This document shows, piece by piece, positions 37,218 to 46,930 of a stretch of DNA of 64,000 bases. The stretch's first letter is position 1, and each line of letters opens with the position of its first letter. A program made the position numbers and the translations under genes. The notes under the pieces were generated by a model. The model was not told the origin of the DNA, searched no databases, and saw only the letters and a list, made by a program, of their open reading frames with translations. The stretch spans positions 124,001-188,000 of the forward strand of contig NZ_PXYG01000004.1 in assembly GCF_003012775.1 (NCBI RefSeq), written 5' to 3'. This DNA comes from Zobellella endophytica (GTDB taxonomy: Bacteria; Pseudomonadota; Gammaproteobacteria; Enterobacterales; Aeromonadaceae).

Positions 37218-37299
37218 CTTGTCCCCGGCTGGTCATCTGCGGGGGAGATGGGGTATACACCAGCCATAAAGCACGGGTTCCGGGATAATAGTCGACAAG

Positions 37300-39705
37300 A
37301 TGGAAAGCAAGGTATCCTCATGGTTCAACCTGTGGTGTCTGGATCAGCTGGTTGAACAGAAGGTGGCAGACGGCGCCTTGTTGTGTCGCACGCAGGGAGA
37401 CAGCTGGCAGCCGGTGCTGGCTGCGGGCGCGGCGTCGTCCAATGTCAGCCTGGTCAGCCTGAACCGGCCTCAGGGACCGCTGCCCGGCCGTCATTGCCGG
37501 GCGCTGCACATGGCGGCCGGCTATTTTCTGTCGCTCGCCCCCAGCTACCCCGGCTATGCCTTGCTGTTCGTCTGGCAGCACAAGGGCCAGCCGCAGCCCC
37601 CCACGGCCTGGCTCAACCTGTTCCGGGCCATGTTCAGCCAGCAGGACAGGGCCATGGCCGCCACCGCCTCGCTCGGCCTGCTCAACCATCTGCCGTTGCC
37701 GTTGTTCAAGCTCAGCCCCGCCGGCGTCATCCTCTGGTGCAACGAGCCGGTGACGCGGGCGCTGGGTTACCGGCCCGAGGTGCTGCAGGGGCGCCCGATC
37801 AGCGAGATCACCCATGCCGCCGACTGGCCCGAGACCCTGCGCCTGTATCGGCGGTTGTGCCAGGAGCCCGGGCAGGGCATGGCCACGCTGGAGAAACGTT
37901 ACCTGCACAAGGACGGCCGCGCGCTGTGGGGGCGGGTGCACATGACCCTGGTGGCCGACGACCAGGGCCGGCCCGATCACCTCGTGGCCCTGCTGGAAAA
38001 CCTGGAGCAATCGGGGCGGGACGAATGGGCCCAGCGGTTGAGCCAGAGCCTGGAGCTGTTCCGCCCGGAGGGCCTGATGGTATGCGATGCCGACGGCCGG
38101 ATCACCGGGGTCAACCCGGCCTTCGAACGGATCACCGGCTATTCCCGGGAAGAGGTGATCGGCCGCTTCCCCTCGCTGCTGAAGTCGGGCATGCACTCCA
38201 GGGCCTTCTATCAGCTGATGAACGAGTCGCTGCGCGATCACGGCAGCTGGCAGGGCGAGGTGTGGAACCGGCGCAAGAACGGTCAGGTCTTCCCGGAGCT
38301 GCTCAAGATCACCACCCTGATGCGCCAGGGCCGGATCTGTCAGTATCTGGCGGTGTTCAGCGATATCAGCGACAGCAAGCCGGTGGCGCAGCCGGCCCTG
38401 CCGGCGGAGGAAGACGGCCTGACCGGGCTGGCCAACCGGGCCAGCTTTCACCGCCGGCTGATCCAGTGCTGCCAGGGCGGCGAGCCCTTCGCGCTGATGA
38501 TTCTGGATCTCAACAATTTCCGGCTGTTCAACAACGCCATGAACCATCGGGTGGGCGATCAGGTGCTGCGGGAGGTGGCCCTGCGCCTGCAGAGCCGGCT
38601 GCGCGGCGGGGATTTCCTGGCGCGTATCGGCAGCGACGAGTTTGCGGTGCTGGTGCCGGGCATAGTGCAGCACCGCCAGGCGCGCATCTTCGGCAAGCAC
38701 CTGCTGGGGGCGCTCAACCGGCCGCTGCATCTGGCCAGCCAGCACCTCTATGTGGATGCCACCCTCGGCGGGGCCCTGTGGCCCGGCGCCGAGGAAGAGG
38801 ACGCGGAAAGCCTGCTGCAGCACACCGAGCAGGCGCTGTTCGGCGCCAAGCAGAAAAAACAGCCGCTGGCCCTGTACGACAGCCAGCTCAACCGCTTCCA
38901 GACCCGGCGGCTGCGGCTGCAGCACGAACTGGTGGAAGCCGTCAAGCAGGGCGGACTCAGCCTGCACTACCAGCCCATCGTGGACAGCGCGACCGGCGGT
39001 GTCACCAAGCTGGAGGCGCTGGTGCGCTGGCAGCACCCCGGGCTGGGCTTCATCTCCCCGGCGGAGTTCGTGCCGGTGGCGGAAGAATGCGGCATGGTGC
39101 AGGCCCTGGGCGACTGGGTGCTGAACCGGGCCTGCGCCGATCTGCGCCGGCTGCACCAGGCGGGCTATGCGCTGGAGATGGCGGTGAACCGCTCCAGCCT
39201 GGAGTTCCAGAGCCTGGGGCTGGACGGCGGCGAATGGCTGTCGGTGATCCAGCAGCACGGCCTGTCGCCCCGGCACCTCATCTTCGAGATCACCGAGTCC
39301 CTGTTCATGCAGGGCAACGAGCAGCACCTGGAGCGGATCAACGCCCTGCGCCAGGCCGGCTGCCGCATCGCCATCGACGACTTCGGCACCGGCTACTCGG
39401 CGCTGAATTACCTGCGCGCCTTTCCCATCGATTTTGTTAAAATCGACAAGAGCTTTATCGACCACCTGCCCGGCAACCGGCGCGATGGCCTGCTGCTGGA
39501 AGGCATATTGCGCATTATCGGCGATCTGGGGATGAAAGTGGTGGTGGAGGGCATGGAAACCGCCGCCCAGGCAGCCTACCTTGCCGCCCAGCCCTGTCAC
39601 TACCTGCAGGGCTACCTGATCGCCAAACCCATGGCCATGCGTGAACTGTTACCTTTTTTGGAGTCCTATGACGGACATTCGGTACCCGATTCGGATCGAT
39701 CTTGA
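37300..39705 (+). CDS. PAS-PAS-GGDEF-EAL cyclic-di-GMP protein
   Basis: The 801-residue protein has a unique N-terminal part (1-125) and PAS domains at about 130-240 and 250-365, the second with [26 protein letters not shown] domain (370-530) follows with an altered signature, GSDEF at 444-448, then an EAL domain (545-795). The EAL residues look intact: E572-[22 protein letters not shown] and EGMET. So c-di-GMP hydrolysis is likely, and cyclase activity is reduced or GTP-sensing. No membrane segment is obvious. The ribosome site before 37300 is weak. Its 3' end overlaps rsmJ by 38 bp. Confidence 0.9.
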   Translation: MESKVSSWFNLWCLDQLVEQKVADGALLCRTQGDSWQPVLAAGAASSNVSLVSLNRPQGPLPGRHCRALHMAAGYFLSLAPSYPGYALLFVWQHKGQPQPPTAWLNLFRAMFSQQDRAMAATASLGLLNHLPLPLFKLSPAGVILWCNEPVTRALGYRPEVLQGRPISEITHAADWPETLRLYRRLCQEPGQGMATLEKRYLHKDGRALWGRVHMTLVADDQGRPDHLVALLENLEQSGRDEWAQRLSQSLELFRPEGLMVCDADGRITGVNPAFERITGYSREEVIGRFPSLLKSGMHSRAFYQLMNESLRDHGSWQGEVWNRRKNGQVFPELLKITTLMRQGRICQYLAVFSDISDSKPVAQPALPAEEDGLTGLANRASFHRRLIQCCQGGEPFALMILDLNNFRLFNNAMNHRVGDQVLREVALRLQSRLRGGDFLARIGSDEFAVLVPGIVQHRQARIFGKHLLGALNRPLHLASQHLYVDATLGGALWPGAEEEDAESLLQHTEQALFGAKQKKQPLALYDSQLNRFQTRRLRLQHELVEAVKQGGLSLHYQPIVDSATGGVTKLEALVRWQHPGLGFISPAEFVPVAEECGMVQALGDWVLNRACADLRRLHQAGYALEMAVNRSSLEFQSLGLDGGEWLSVIQQHGLSPRHLIFEITESLFMQGNEQHLERINALRQAGCRIAIDDFGTGYSALNYLRAFPIDFVKIDKSFIDHLPGNRRDGLLLEGILRIIGDLGMKVVVEGMETAAQAAYLAAQPCHYLQGYLIAKPMAMRELLPFLESYDGHSVPDSDRS

Positions 39706-40426
39706 CGATCCCGGCCTGGCCGGGGAGGCGGCGCAGGTGCGGCGCCAGATGGCCGGGGTCACGGCCCCGGCGCCTTTCGCCCTGGTGTTCACCGCGGGCC
39801 GGCTGGAGCTCTGCAAGCTGGACGAACCCCGGCTCGGCGCCATCCACGTGGATTTCGTGGCGGGAGCGGTGGCGCACCGGCGCAAGTTCGGCGGCGGCCG
39901 GGGCCAGAGCATCGCCCGGGCGGTGGGGCTCAAGCACGGCCACAACCCGAGCGTGGTGGACGGCACCGCCGGCCTGGGGCGGGACGCCTTCGTGCTGGCT
40001 TCCCTGGGTTGTGTGGTGACCCTGTGCGAGCGCCACCCGGTGGTACACGCCCTGCTCGCCGACGGCCTGCGCCGGGCGGCCCTGGATCCGGAGATCGGTG
40101 GCTGGGTCGCCGAACGGCTGCGGCTGCTGCCCTTCGGCCTGACCTTGGCGGACATCGGCGAGGAGCCGGACGTGGTCTACCTGGATCCCATGTTCCCCCA
40201 CAAGAAGAAGTCGGCACTGGTGAAGAAGGAGATGCGGGTATTCCACTCGCTGGTGGGGCCGGATGAGGACGCCGATGCCCTGCTGCCCCGGGCGCTGGAC
40301 CTGGCCCGGGCCCGGGTGGTGGTGAAGCGGCCCGACTACGCGGGTTTTCTGAACGAGGTCAGGCCGGCCACCAGTATCGCCACCAAGAACAACCGCTTCG
40401 ATCTGTATATCAAGGCGGCGCTCTAG
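39668..40426 (+). CDS. rsmJ: 16S rRNA (guanine1516-N2)-methyltransferase
   Basis: The 252-residue protein matches RsmJ (YhiQ). The S-adenosylmethionine loop is [19 protein letters not shown] near 106, and the catalytic region is [20 protein letters not shown] near 180. It methylates G1516 of 16S rRNA. The ATG at 39668 has TGGAG in front and lies within the preceding gene, so translation is probably coupled to the EAL protein even though the functions differ. Confidence 0.95.
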   Translation: MTDIRYPIRIDLDDPGLAGEAAQVRRQMAGVTAPAPFALVFTAGRLELCKLDEPRLGAIHVDFVAGAVAHRRKFGGGRGQSIARAVGLKHGHNPSVVDGTAGLGRDAFVLASLGCVVTLCERHPVVHALLADGLRRAALDPEIGGWVAERLRLLPFGLTLADIGEEPDVVYLDPMFPHKKKSALVKKEMRVFHSLVGPDEDADALLPRALDLARARVVVKRPDYAGFLNEVRPATSIATKNNRFDLYIKAAL

Positions 40427-40487
40427 TCCCGCGCCATGGCCGCCGTCCGCCGACTATCCTAAGGGAGTCAGTCACGGCTACCACGCT

Positions 40488-40507
40488 AAATTAGTGTATA
40501 CTAATTT
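40488..40507. promoter_or_regulatory. palindromic operator over a -10 element
   Basis: AAATTAGT (40488-40495) and ACTAATTT (40500-40507) form a perfect dyad around GTAT. TATACT (40497-40502), a good -10 hexamer, lies in its middle, 38 bp before the hydrolase ATG. Binding of a repressor here would occlude RNA polymerase. The shape suits small winged-helix repressors of the ArsR type, but no regulator gene is adjacent. Confidence 0.6.
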
Positions 40508-40539
40508 AATGTGGTGTCCCGTATCAGGAGGATGGCACC

Positions 40540-41415
40540 ATGGCCGAGCAGCCCCCCCCGCTTGTCAAAGCATTTCTCGACAGTGACAGCAGCACCTTCA
40601 GTTATGTGGTCTACGACCGGCCGGGTGGCGCCGCCGTGGTGATCGATCCGGTGCTGGATTTCGACTACAAGTCGGGCCGTACCCGCACCGATACCGTCCA
40701 ACAGCTGGTGGACTTTATCCGGGAGCAGGGGCTGACCCTGCACTGGATACTGGAAACCCACGCCCATGCGGACCACCTGTCGGCGGCGCCCTTCATCCGC
40801 GAGCGGCTGGGCGGTAGGATCGGCATCGGCGAGCATATCCGCGAGGTACAGCGTATTTTCAAACAGGTCTTTGATCTGGAAGACGCCTTCCAGCCCGACG
40901 GCAGCCAGTTCGACCACCTGTTCGGTGACGGTGACGGTTTCGAGGCGGGTGAGCTGGGATTCAGGGTGATGCACATTCCCGGCCATACGCCGGCGGATCT
41001 GGCGTACATCATCAACGAACAGGCGGCTTTCGTCGGCGATACCCTGTTCATGCCGGACGTGGGCACCGCCCGCTGCGACTTTCCCGGCGGCAGCGCCGCC
41101 CGGCTGTATCGCTCCATCCACCGGCTGCTGGCCCTGCCGGAGTCGACCGCCCTCTACGTGTGCCACGACTACCCCAAGGGCGGACGCGAGCACCGCTGCC
41201 TGACCACGGTGGCCGAACAGAAGTGCTACAACATCCACCTGCGCGGCGGCGTCGGGGAGGCGGAGTTCGTGAAGATGCGCAGCGAGCGGGACGCCACCCT
41301 GGAGCTGCCGCGGCTGATCATTCCCGCCATCCAGGTCAATATCCGCGCCGGGTCGATGCCGCCGGCGGACGAACAGGGCAAGGTGTACCTGAAGATCCCC
41401 ATCGACCAGCTGTAG
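40540..41415 (+). CDS. metallo-beta-lactamase-fold hydrolase (persulfide dioxygenase/Blh-like)
   Basis: The 291-residue protein has the metal motif HAHADH at 74-79, a further ligand in HIPGHTPAD near 148, DTLFMPDVGTARCDFPGG near 168 and CHDYPKG near 208. The last two are typical of the ETHE1/Blh branch, whose members oxidise glutathione persulfide. The 25-residue N-terminal extension and the C-terminal tail also fit Blh-type proteins. A glyoxalase II-like role is the alternative. The ATG has AGGAGG 8 bp upstream. It appears monocistronic. Confidence 0.82.
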   Translation: MAEQPPPLVKAFLDSDSSTFSYVVYDRPGGAAVVIDPVLDFDYKSGRTRTDTVQQLVDFIREQGLTLHWILETHAHADHLSAAPFIRERLGGRIGIGEHIREVQRIFKQVFDLEDAFQPDGSQFDHLFGDGDGFEAGELGFRVMHIPGHTPADLAYIINEQAAFVGDTLFMPDVGTARCDFPGGSAARLYRSIHRLLALPESTALYVCHDYPKGGREHRCLTTVAEQKCYNIHLRGGVGEAEFVKMRSERDATLELPRLIIPAIQVNIRAGSMPPADEQGKVYLKIPIDQL

Positions 41416-41429
41416 CCGCCCGCGGCGGC

Positions 41430-43343
41430 TCAGGCCTGTTGCAGCATGTCGGTAATGGTGCCGGCCTGGCTGCGGATGCGCGCCACCACCTGGCCGGCCC
41501 GTTCCGAGACCTGGGTGGACTGCAGCTTGAGCTCGTCCATCAGCCCCATGAAGCGGCCCAGCTCGGCGGCCTGGCTGTCGGCATGGCCGGCGCCCTGCTC
41601 CGCCACCGCCGTGGTGGCCTGGGAGGTGGTGCGCACCTGCTCGGTCACCTCCATCAGGGTCTGCGCCTGATCGTGCTGGGCTTCGGCGGCCTGCATCATC
41701 TTGCTGATGGTCTGGTCGAGCTCGTCGCTGGCCAGGCGCAGCCGCTCCATGATGCCGCCGATTTCGGTGAGCGAGCCCTGGGTGTTGCCGGACAGCTTGC
41801 GCACCTCGTCGGCCACCACCGCGAAACCCCGGCCGTGCTCACCGGCCCGGGCCGCCTCGATGGCGGCGTTGAGCGCCAGCAGGTTGGTCTGCTCGGCGAT
41901 CTGCTGGATCACCCCGATGATGGCGGAGGCGTCGCCGACCGAACTGGCCAGGCTGGCCAGGGCCTGCTGGCCGGTCACGGCGGCCTGCTGGCTTTGCTCG
42001 GCGGTGAGCACCAGCTGTTCGACCTTTTCCCGGCTGACGCTCATGGCCTGCAGGTTGTCGCGGGCGGTGAGTGCGATGTCGTCGGTGGCCTGGCGCATCT
42101 GCTGGGCCAGGTGGTTGAGTTCGTTGACCATATGGACGCTGCCGCCCATGGTCTGGTCGGTGGTGTGGGTATGGCGCTGGATATCCAGCACCTCCTCGAT
42201 CATCTGCTCCAGGGCTCCCGAGACGTGCTGCAGCTGTTCGGCCCGGCTGTGCTGCTGTTGCTGCAGGCGATCGATCAGGCCGTTGAAGCTGGTGGCGATC
42301 TGGCCCAGTTCGCTGTTGGGATGGGTCACCGGCAGGGTGGCCAGCTGGCCGTCCTGCAGCAGCTGGCGGAAAGCGTTGCGCAGCAGGCGCAGGCGGTTGA
42401 CCACCAGGATGCGCTGGAACAGGTAGCTGAGCAGGGCGAACAGCAGCAGGGCGGCGCACAGGGCCAGCAGCAGCAGGGCCAGCTGCCGGTATTCCTGCAG
42501 CCGGCTGGCTTCCTGCCGTGCCACCAGCTGATCCAGCTGGTGTTCTATCTCGGTCAGGCTGGCGTTCAGCGCCGTCGAGGCCTGGCCGCGCAGGGCCAGG
42601 GTGTCCTGGGTGTTGGCCAGCTCCTTGGGGTAGCGGTTGAGCAGGCTCAGCACTTCCCGTTTGGGGGCGTCGCCGGCCTCCACCGGCTTGGGCTTGCGCA
42701 GGGCGAACTCGTCCACTTCCTGCTCCTGGTAGATGCCCAGCAGCGGCAGGGCCTGGAGCCGCCCGGCCAGCTGGTTCAGCGCGTCGAGCTGGAAGTCGAG
42801 GGATTCCTTCAGCTGCGGATTGCCGCTGTCGATATAGCCTTGGCGCAGGTGGATAAGGCGCGGCAGGGAAGCCAGCATTTCGGCGGTGATCGCCTGGTAG
42901 CGGGGCGCCAGGCTGTGGGGGCTGTCGGCGTAGCGGGCCAGGGCCCTGAGCTGGTCGGCCAGCTCCTGCTCGGCGTGTTGCAACAGGTGCTGGCTGTTGC
43001 CGGACAGCTTGCCCGCCTCGCGGAAGTCGTGGGTCAGCTGCTGATGGAGGTTCGCCACCGCCTGCCGTGCCGGCTCGGCGCCAGGGTATTGGCCGAGGGC
43101 GCTCTCCATGGCTTGCAACTGGTGCTCGGCCTCGGTCATCAGGCTGGTGTCGCCCCTGGCCAGATAGGCGGAAATGGTGCGGTAGAGGGAGATATTGGCG
43201 TCCCGGCGCAGCTGCTCCAGCCCGGCCCGGGTCTGCTCTCCTTGTTGCAGGCGCAGATCCCCCAGGTAGAAGGCGCCGGCCAGTACCAGGGCCAGTAGGA
43301 TCAGCAACAACGACGACAACAACGAAAACAGTGACACTTTCAT
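41430..43343 (-). CDS. methyl-accepting chemotaxis protein
   Basis: The 637-residue protein has one membrane helix at 3-26, a long helical periplasmic sensor rich in Gln and Leu (27-285), a second membrane helix near 287-310, a HAMP-like linker, and a cytoplasmic signalling domain. The domain's tip reads [20 protein letters not shown] and continues [12 protein letters not shown]. It would relay an unknown stimulus to CheA/CheW. No che genes are nearby. The start at 43343 (ATG) is chosen over a TTG one codon earlier. It converges on the hydrolase gene with only 14 bp between. Confidence 0.93.
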   Translation of the reverse strand: MKVSLFSLLSSLLLILLALVLAGAFYLGDLRLQQGEQTRAGLEQLRRDANISLYRTISAYLARGDTSLMTEAEHQLQAMESALGQYPGAEPARQAVANLHQQLTHDFREAGKLSGNSQHLLQHAEQELADQLRALARYADSPHSLAPRYQAITAEMLASLPRLIHLRQGYIDSGNPQLKESLDFQLDALNQLAGRLQALPLLGIYQEQEVDEFALRKPKPVEAGDAPKREVLSLLNRYPKELANTQDTLALRGQASTALNASLTEIEHQLDQLVARQEASRLQEYRQLALLLLALCAALLLFALLSYLFQRILVVNRLRLLRNAFRQLLQDGQLATLPVTHPNSELGQIATSFNGLIDRLQQQQHSRAEQLQHVSGALEQMIEEVLDIQRHTHTTDQTMGGSVHMVNELNHLAQQMRQATDDIALTARDNLQAMSVSREKVEQLVLTAEQSQQAAVTGQQALASLASSVGDASAIIGVIQQIAEQTNLLALNAAIEAARAGEHGRGFAVVADEVRKLSGNTQGSLTEIGGIMERLRLASDELDQTISKMMQAAEAQHDQAQTLMEVTEQVRTTSQATTAVAEQGAGHADSQAAELGRFMGLMDELKLQSTQVSERAGQVVARIRSQAGTITDMLQQA

Positions 43344-43400
43344 CAATCAGACCCCAACGCATCCTTGTGCCCGGGAGACTAAGACAATTTGGTGACAGTT

Positions 43401-44402
43401 TTATGACGACGGCAGCGACGTTACCGATTTCATCAGTTGTTCATGCAGCGGGTGGGCGGGCAGCGGGCGGTGATGGATCAGCTCCAGCCGGCCTTCCTGC
43501 TGGGGGGCGATGCGATAGACGCTGAGCCGGCCGTCGACCTTGTTGAAGGCGCGCCAGCCGTCCTCGACCCGCAGCACCGCCTTCAGCCGGGTGACGTCCA
43601 GCGCCTGGCAGAACGCCTGCACCTCCGCCAGGCTGAACTCCACCTCGTCGAGGAAACGCCAGCCGATGGAAAAGTGATCCTCGCCGTGGTTGCTGTAACG
43701 GCGCCAGGGCTGGCCGCGGCTGAGCCGGGGGCCCTGGTTGGCGACCAGCGGCCGGGCGGCGTTGCCGGCGTGGGCCTGGGGATGGGCGACCCGGCGCTCC
43801 GGGTCGTGGCTGCCCCGCAGCCAGGCGGGATCCAGCCGCCCCTGGCTGACTTCCACCAGTGCCTGCTTGGGCGGCCGGTAGCCGTCCATGCCCCGGCGCA
43901 GGGCCTCGAGCGCGGCCTCGTTGCACAGATCGGTCTTGTTGGCGACGACGACGTCCGCCAGGGCCAGCTGATCCTGGAAGGTATCGTGCTCGCGGTAGCG
44001 CGGATCGGCCCACTGGCGCGGGTCCACCAGGCAGAAGGCGGAGCCCAATCGCAGTGTCTCCCGGTAGTGCTCGGCGGTGAGGGTGTCGAGGATGCGCCCG
44101 GGATGGCCCAGGCCGCTGGGCTCGATCAGCAGGCGGTCGGGCCTGGCCTTGTGCAACAGGGCGTTGAGCCCGATCTGGAACGGTAGGCCGGACACGCAGC
44201 ACAGGCAGCCGCCGGGCACTTCCTTGATGGTGGCGCCCTGATCCGAGAGCAGGGCGCCGTCGATGCCCACCTCGCCGAACTCGTTGACCAGGATGGCCCA
44301 GCGCTCCTGTTCCGGCTTGTGGGCCAGCAGGTGGCGCAGCAGGGTGGTCTTGCCGCTGCCGAGAAAGCCCATGACGAGGTGGGTGGTGACGGGAGTGCTC
44401 AT
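43401..44402 (-). CDS. CobW/COG0523 G3E GTPase, probable zinc metallochaperone
   Basis: The 333-residue protein has Walker A GFLGSGKTT (12-20), the metal-binding GGCLCC (64-69; C-x-C-C), a switch Glu in LLIEPSGLGHP near 92, the NKTD guanine motif near 155, and a C-terminal CobW domain with HYSNHGEDHFSIGWRF-like character. COG0523 proteins insert metal into client enzymes. A near-perfect Zur box 24 bp upstream argues for zinc and for induction under zinc starvation. The nearest named relatives are YjiA and ZigA/ZagA; I cannot choose between them. Confidence 0.88.
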   Translation of the reverse strand: MSTPVTTHLVMGFLGSGKTTLLRHLLAHKPEQERWAILVNEFGEVGIDGALLSDQGATIKEVPGGCLCCVSGLPFQIGLNALLHKARPDRLLIEPSGLGHPGRILDTLTAEHYRETLRLGSAFCLVDPRQWADPRYREHDTFQDQLALADVVVANKTDLCNEAALEALRRGMDGYRPPKQALVEVSQGRLDPAWLRGSHDPERRVAHPQAHAGNAARPLVANQGPRLSRGQPWRRYSNHGEDHFSIGWRFLDEVEFSLAEVQAFCQALDVTRLKAVLRVEDGWRAFNKVDGRLSVYRIAPQQEGRLELIHHRPLPAHPLHEQLMKSVTSLPSS

Positions 44403-44425
44403 AAATCGGTCCGGGAAAATGATTT

Positions 44426-44440
44426 TGTTATCTTATAACA
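44426..44440. promoter_or_regulatory. Zur box upstream of the CobW GTPase
   Basis: TGTTATCTTATAACA matches the gammaproteobacterial Zur core TGTTATANTATAACA at all defined positions but one. It lies 24-38 bp before the GTPase start, a position suited to repression. Confidence 0.7.
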
Positions 44441-44464
44441 TATTTTGGCAAGGACGAGTACGGG

Positions 44465-44492
44465 ATGGTCATGCCCGCGCAGGCATGACCAT
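44465..44492. repeat. perfect 11-bp inverted repeat
   Basis: ATGGTCATGCC (44465-44475) and GGCATGACCAT (44482-44492) flank a 6-nt CGCGCA loop, 20 bp after the acuI stop on the minus strand. No T-run follows on either strand. It may be a REP-like element or processing hairpin at the 3' end of acuI. Confidence 0.5.
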
Positions 44493-44512
44493 ATCAATGG
44501 CGTGCACATGCC

Positions 44513-45487
44513 TCAGGGCTGGATCACCACCCGCCCCCTGAGCTTGCCGGCCAGCAGATCCCGGGCCGCTTCTATGCTCTGCTCCAGGGTCAGCACCTGG
44601 GCCTGGTCTTCGAAGTCCAGCGGCAGGCTTTCCTGCAGCCGTTGCCAGGCGCCGATGCGCTTGGCCTTCGGCATATAGACCGAGTTGATGCCGAGCAGCT
44701 GCACGCCGCGCAGGATAAAGGGCATGACCGTGGTGTGCAGGCCCACGCCGCCGGCCAGGCCGCAGGCGGCCACGGCACCGTCCATTTTGGTCTGGCTCAG
44801 GATCTTGGCCAGGGTGCGGCCGCCCACGCTGTCCACGGCGCCGGCCCAGCGCTGGGATTCCAGCGGCGCCGGCTCGGCTTCCAGCTCGGCACGGGAGACG
44901 ATGGCGGCGGCGCCCAGGGACTTCAGCCAGTCACCGTGCTCGGGCCGGCCGGTGGCGGCATGAACCTCGAAGCCGGCGCCGGCCAGCAGCCGCACCGCCA
45001 CCGAGCCCACGCCGCCGGTGGCGCCGGTAACCAGCACCGGGCCCTGCTCCGGTTTCACCCCGGCGTGCTCCAGCGCCATCAGGGCCAGCATGGCGGTGAA
45101 ACCGGCGGTGCCGATGGCCATGGCCCGCTTGGCGCTCATGCCCGGCGGCAGGGGGATCAGCCAGTCGCCCCTGGCGCTGGCCTTCTCCGCCAGGCCGCCC
45201 CAGTACTGTTCGCCCACGCCCCAGCCGGTGAGCAGCACCTCGTCGCCGATGCGGTAGTCCGGGTGATCCGAGGCCAGCACGGTGCCGGCGTAGTCGATGC
45301 CGGGCACCATGGGCCACTGGCGCACTATCTTGCCCTTGCCGGTGATGGCCAGGGCATCCTTGTAATTGAGGGTGGAGTAGTCGACCTTCACCAGCACGTC
45401 GCCGGTAGTGAGCTGGTGCTCGTTGAGCCGTTGCAGGCAGGCTTGGGTGTTTTTGCCGGATTCTTCTAATAGTAAGGCATTAAACAT
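44513..45487 (-). CDS. acuI: acrylyl-CoA reductase-type zinc-free alcohol dehydrogenase
   Basis: The 324-residue protein is a medium-chain reductase of the AcuI/YhdH group. It has YSTLNYKDALAITGKG near 38, PGIDYAGTV near 62, the NADP motif TGATGGVGSVAV near 155 and GVQLLGINSVYMP near 265. It reduces acrylyl-CoA to propionyl-CoA with NADPH, protecting the cell from toxic acrylate formed, for example, from dimethylsulfoniopropionate. No other acu or dmd genes are nearby, so a general detoxifying role is likely. Confidence 0.92.
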   Translation of the reverse strand: MFNALLLEESGKNTQACLQRLNEHQLTTGDVLVKVDYSTLNYKDALAITGKGKIVRQWPMVPGIDYAGTVLASDHPDYRIGDEVLLTGWGVGEQYWGGLAEKASARGDWLIPLPPGMSAKRAMAIGTAGFTAMLALMALEHAGVKPEQGPVLVTGATGGVGSVAVRLLAGAGFEVHAATGRPEHGDWLKSLGAAAIVSRAELEAEPAPLESQRWAGAVDSVGGRTLAKILSQTKMDGAVAACGLAGGVGLHTTVMPFILRGVQLLGINSVYMPKAKRIGAWQRLQESLPLDFEDQAQVLTLEQSIEAARDLLAGKLRGRVVIQP

Positions 45488-45590
45488 GGTTCTCTCCTGG
45501 GCACTGTTTCCTATGACCCAGTGTAAGGAGGCCGGTGCGGATTGCCATGGCCGGCACCGGCTAAATTGTGATTTTGTGAGCCCGCCGCCA

Positions 45591-46472
45591 TCAGGCCCGG
45601 GCGGCGGCCGGGGTCTTGAGCCAGGCCTCGTTGAGCCAGAGCGAAGCGAACAGTATGAGTCCGCCCGCGGCGAGCCGCGGCAGGTCGGCGTCCCGGTTCC
45701 AGATCAGCAGGTTGACCAGCAGGCCGGCGGGCACCAGGGCGTTGTTCATGATCGCCAGCGCCCCGGCATTGACCCGGGTGGCGCCCTTGTTCCACAGGAA
45801 ATAGCCCAGGCCGGAGGCACCCAGGCCCAGCCACAGCAGTATGCCCCACTGCAGGCCGGTGGCGGGGTAGCGGTCGCCGCCGAGTAAAAGCCAGGCCGGC
45901 ACCGCCACCAGCAGGGCGCCCAGGTAGAAATAGCCGAACAATTGGCGCTGGGGCGGATGCCGCGGATAGCGTTCCATCAGCACCTTGTAGCCCACCTGGC
46001 CCAGGGCGAAGCAGAGGTTGGCACCCTGTACCACCGCGAAGCCCAGCAGGTAGGAATCGGTGAGGCCGTCGAAGCGGATCACCAGGGCGCCGAGCACCGC
46101 CAGGGCGGCGGTGAGCAGGTAGCCGGGGTTGAAGCGCCGGTGCAGCAGATCGTAGATCAGGGTGACGTAGATGGGGGTGAGCACGGTGAAGATCAGCACC
46201 TCCGGCACCGTCAGCAGCAGGAACGACTGGTAGTAGAACAGGTACATGATGCCGAGCTGCACCGCGCCGCAGCCCATCAGCCCCAGCACCAGCCGGGGCG
46301 GCTGGCGCCAGGACATCAGCGGCAGGAACAGCAGGGCGGCCAGGGCGACGCGGCTCAGTACCGAGAAATAACTGTCGACGGCCCCGGCCAGGTAGACGCC
46401 GATCAGGCTGAAGGAAAAGGCCCACAACAGGGTGACAAAAACCAGATAGGACATGGGATGAAACTTCGCCAT
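45591..46472 (-). CDS. EamA/DMT-family transporter
   Basis: The 293-residue protein has ten hydrophobic helices in two EamA repeats, as in drug/metabolite and amino-acid exporters. MSYLVFVTLLWAFSFSLIGV opens the first and LWNKGATRVNAGALAIMNN the second. Start uncertain: 46472 or 46454, neither with a clear ribosome site. A long structured leader ending in a terminator lies just upstream on the same strand, so expression may be set by an RNA switch or attenuator. The substrate is unknown. Confidence 0.85.
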   Translation of the reverse strand: MAKFHPMSYLVFVTLLWAFSFSLIGVYLAGAVDSYFSVLSRVALAALLFLPLMSWRQPPRLVLGLMGCGAVQLGIMYLFYYQSFLLLTVPEVLIFTVLTPIYVTLIYDLLHRRFNPGYLLTAALAVLGALVIRFDGLTDSYLLGFAVVQGANLCFALGQVGYKVLMERYPRHPPQRQLFGYFYLGALLVAVPAWLLLGGDRYPATGLQWGILLWLGLGASGLGYFLWNKGATRVNAGALAIMNNALVPAGLLVNLLIWNRDADLPRLAAGGLILFASLWLNEAWLKTPAAARA

Positions 46473-46533
46473 TGGTAAACGCGGGCGGCCATGATGGCGC
46501 AAAGTGCGGCCCTTGGCCAGCGGCGCCGGCCAT

Positions 46534-46559
46534 AAAAAAAGCCGGTGCAATGCACCGGC
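46534..46559 (-). terminator. terminator in the leader of the EamA gene
   Basis: GCCGGTGCA (46541-46549) and TGCACCGGC (46551-46559) pair with a 1-nt centre; on the minus strand seven T follow (46540-46534). It lies about 60 bp before the EamA start with no protein gene upstream that needs it, so it may be a regulated leader terminator. Confidence 0.8.
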
Positions 46560-46870
46560 CCGGGACCAACATCAGGTTTGTCATAAAGGAGAGAATGACG
46601 TCCCGTAATAACGTGGTTTAACACCACTCGCAGAACCCATGAGTCCAGAGACCTGACCCCGTCAATAGGTTGTCAGCGTGGTCACCCGTGTCGCCGGCGT
46701 CGAACATTCCGCTTTTCTCCACCCCGGCAAAGTCACCTCGAACAGCTTTGCCGGGACGGAGAGACAGGCAGTACCCCCCATGATGCCACCATGTCCTGAA
46801 TGTTGCATGCCGGCCCGACGGGCAATACAGCTTCACCACGCCGACGGTTAACTCGTCAACGAGGTGAATT
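46560..46870 (-). promoter_or_regulatory. structured RNA leader, candidate riboswitch/attenuator
   Basis: About 310 bp on the minus strand between a divergent LysR gene and the terminator above. It contains a long hairpin: CTTTGCCGGG and CCCGGCAAAG (46746-46755/46723-46732) with GGAG/CTCC closure. A second hairpin is GTGGT/ACCAC (46613-46617/46623-46627). Single-stranded-looking GC stretches such as GGGGGGTACTGCC and GCTGACAACC also stand out. A 73-codon frame (46839-46618) crosses it but has no ribosome site. I could not assign it to a known riboswitch class. Confidence 0.5.
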
Positions 46871-46930
46871 CTATGGGTTGATTATGTATGCTGGAAATGA
46901 ATTATCATCATTCATGTATGGTTAATATCG

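Noticed and set aside
35152-37260. 702-codon open frame on the minus strand
   Set aside because: It is fully antisense to prlC, which has intact catalytic motifs. It is a composition shadow.
37318-39600. 760-codon open frame antisense to the PAS-GGDEF-EAL gene
   Set aside because: No start signals and Gln/His/Leu-biased composition typical of reverse-strand shadows.
41160-43298. 712-codon open frame on the plus strand
   Set aside because: It is opposite the chemoreceptor gene, lacks a ribosome site, and reads as Leu/Gly/Gln/Val-rich nonsense. It is a shadow of high-GC coding sequence.
46618-46839. 73-codon minus-strand frame upstream of the EamA gene
   Set aside because: No ribosome site, and it lies across strong hairpins. 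An untranslated leader is the better explanation, though a leader peptide is not excluded.
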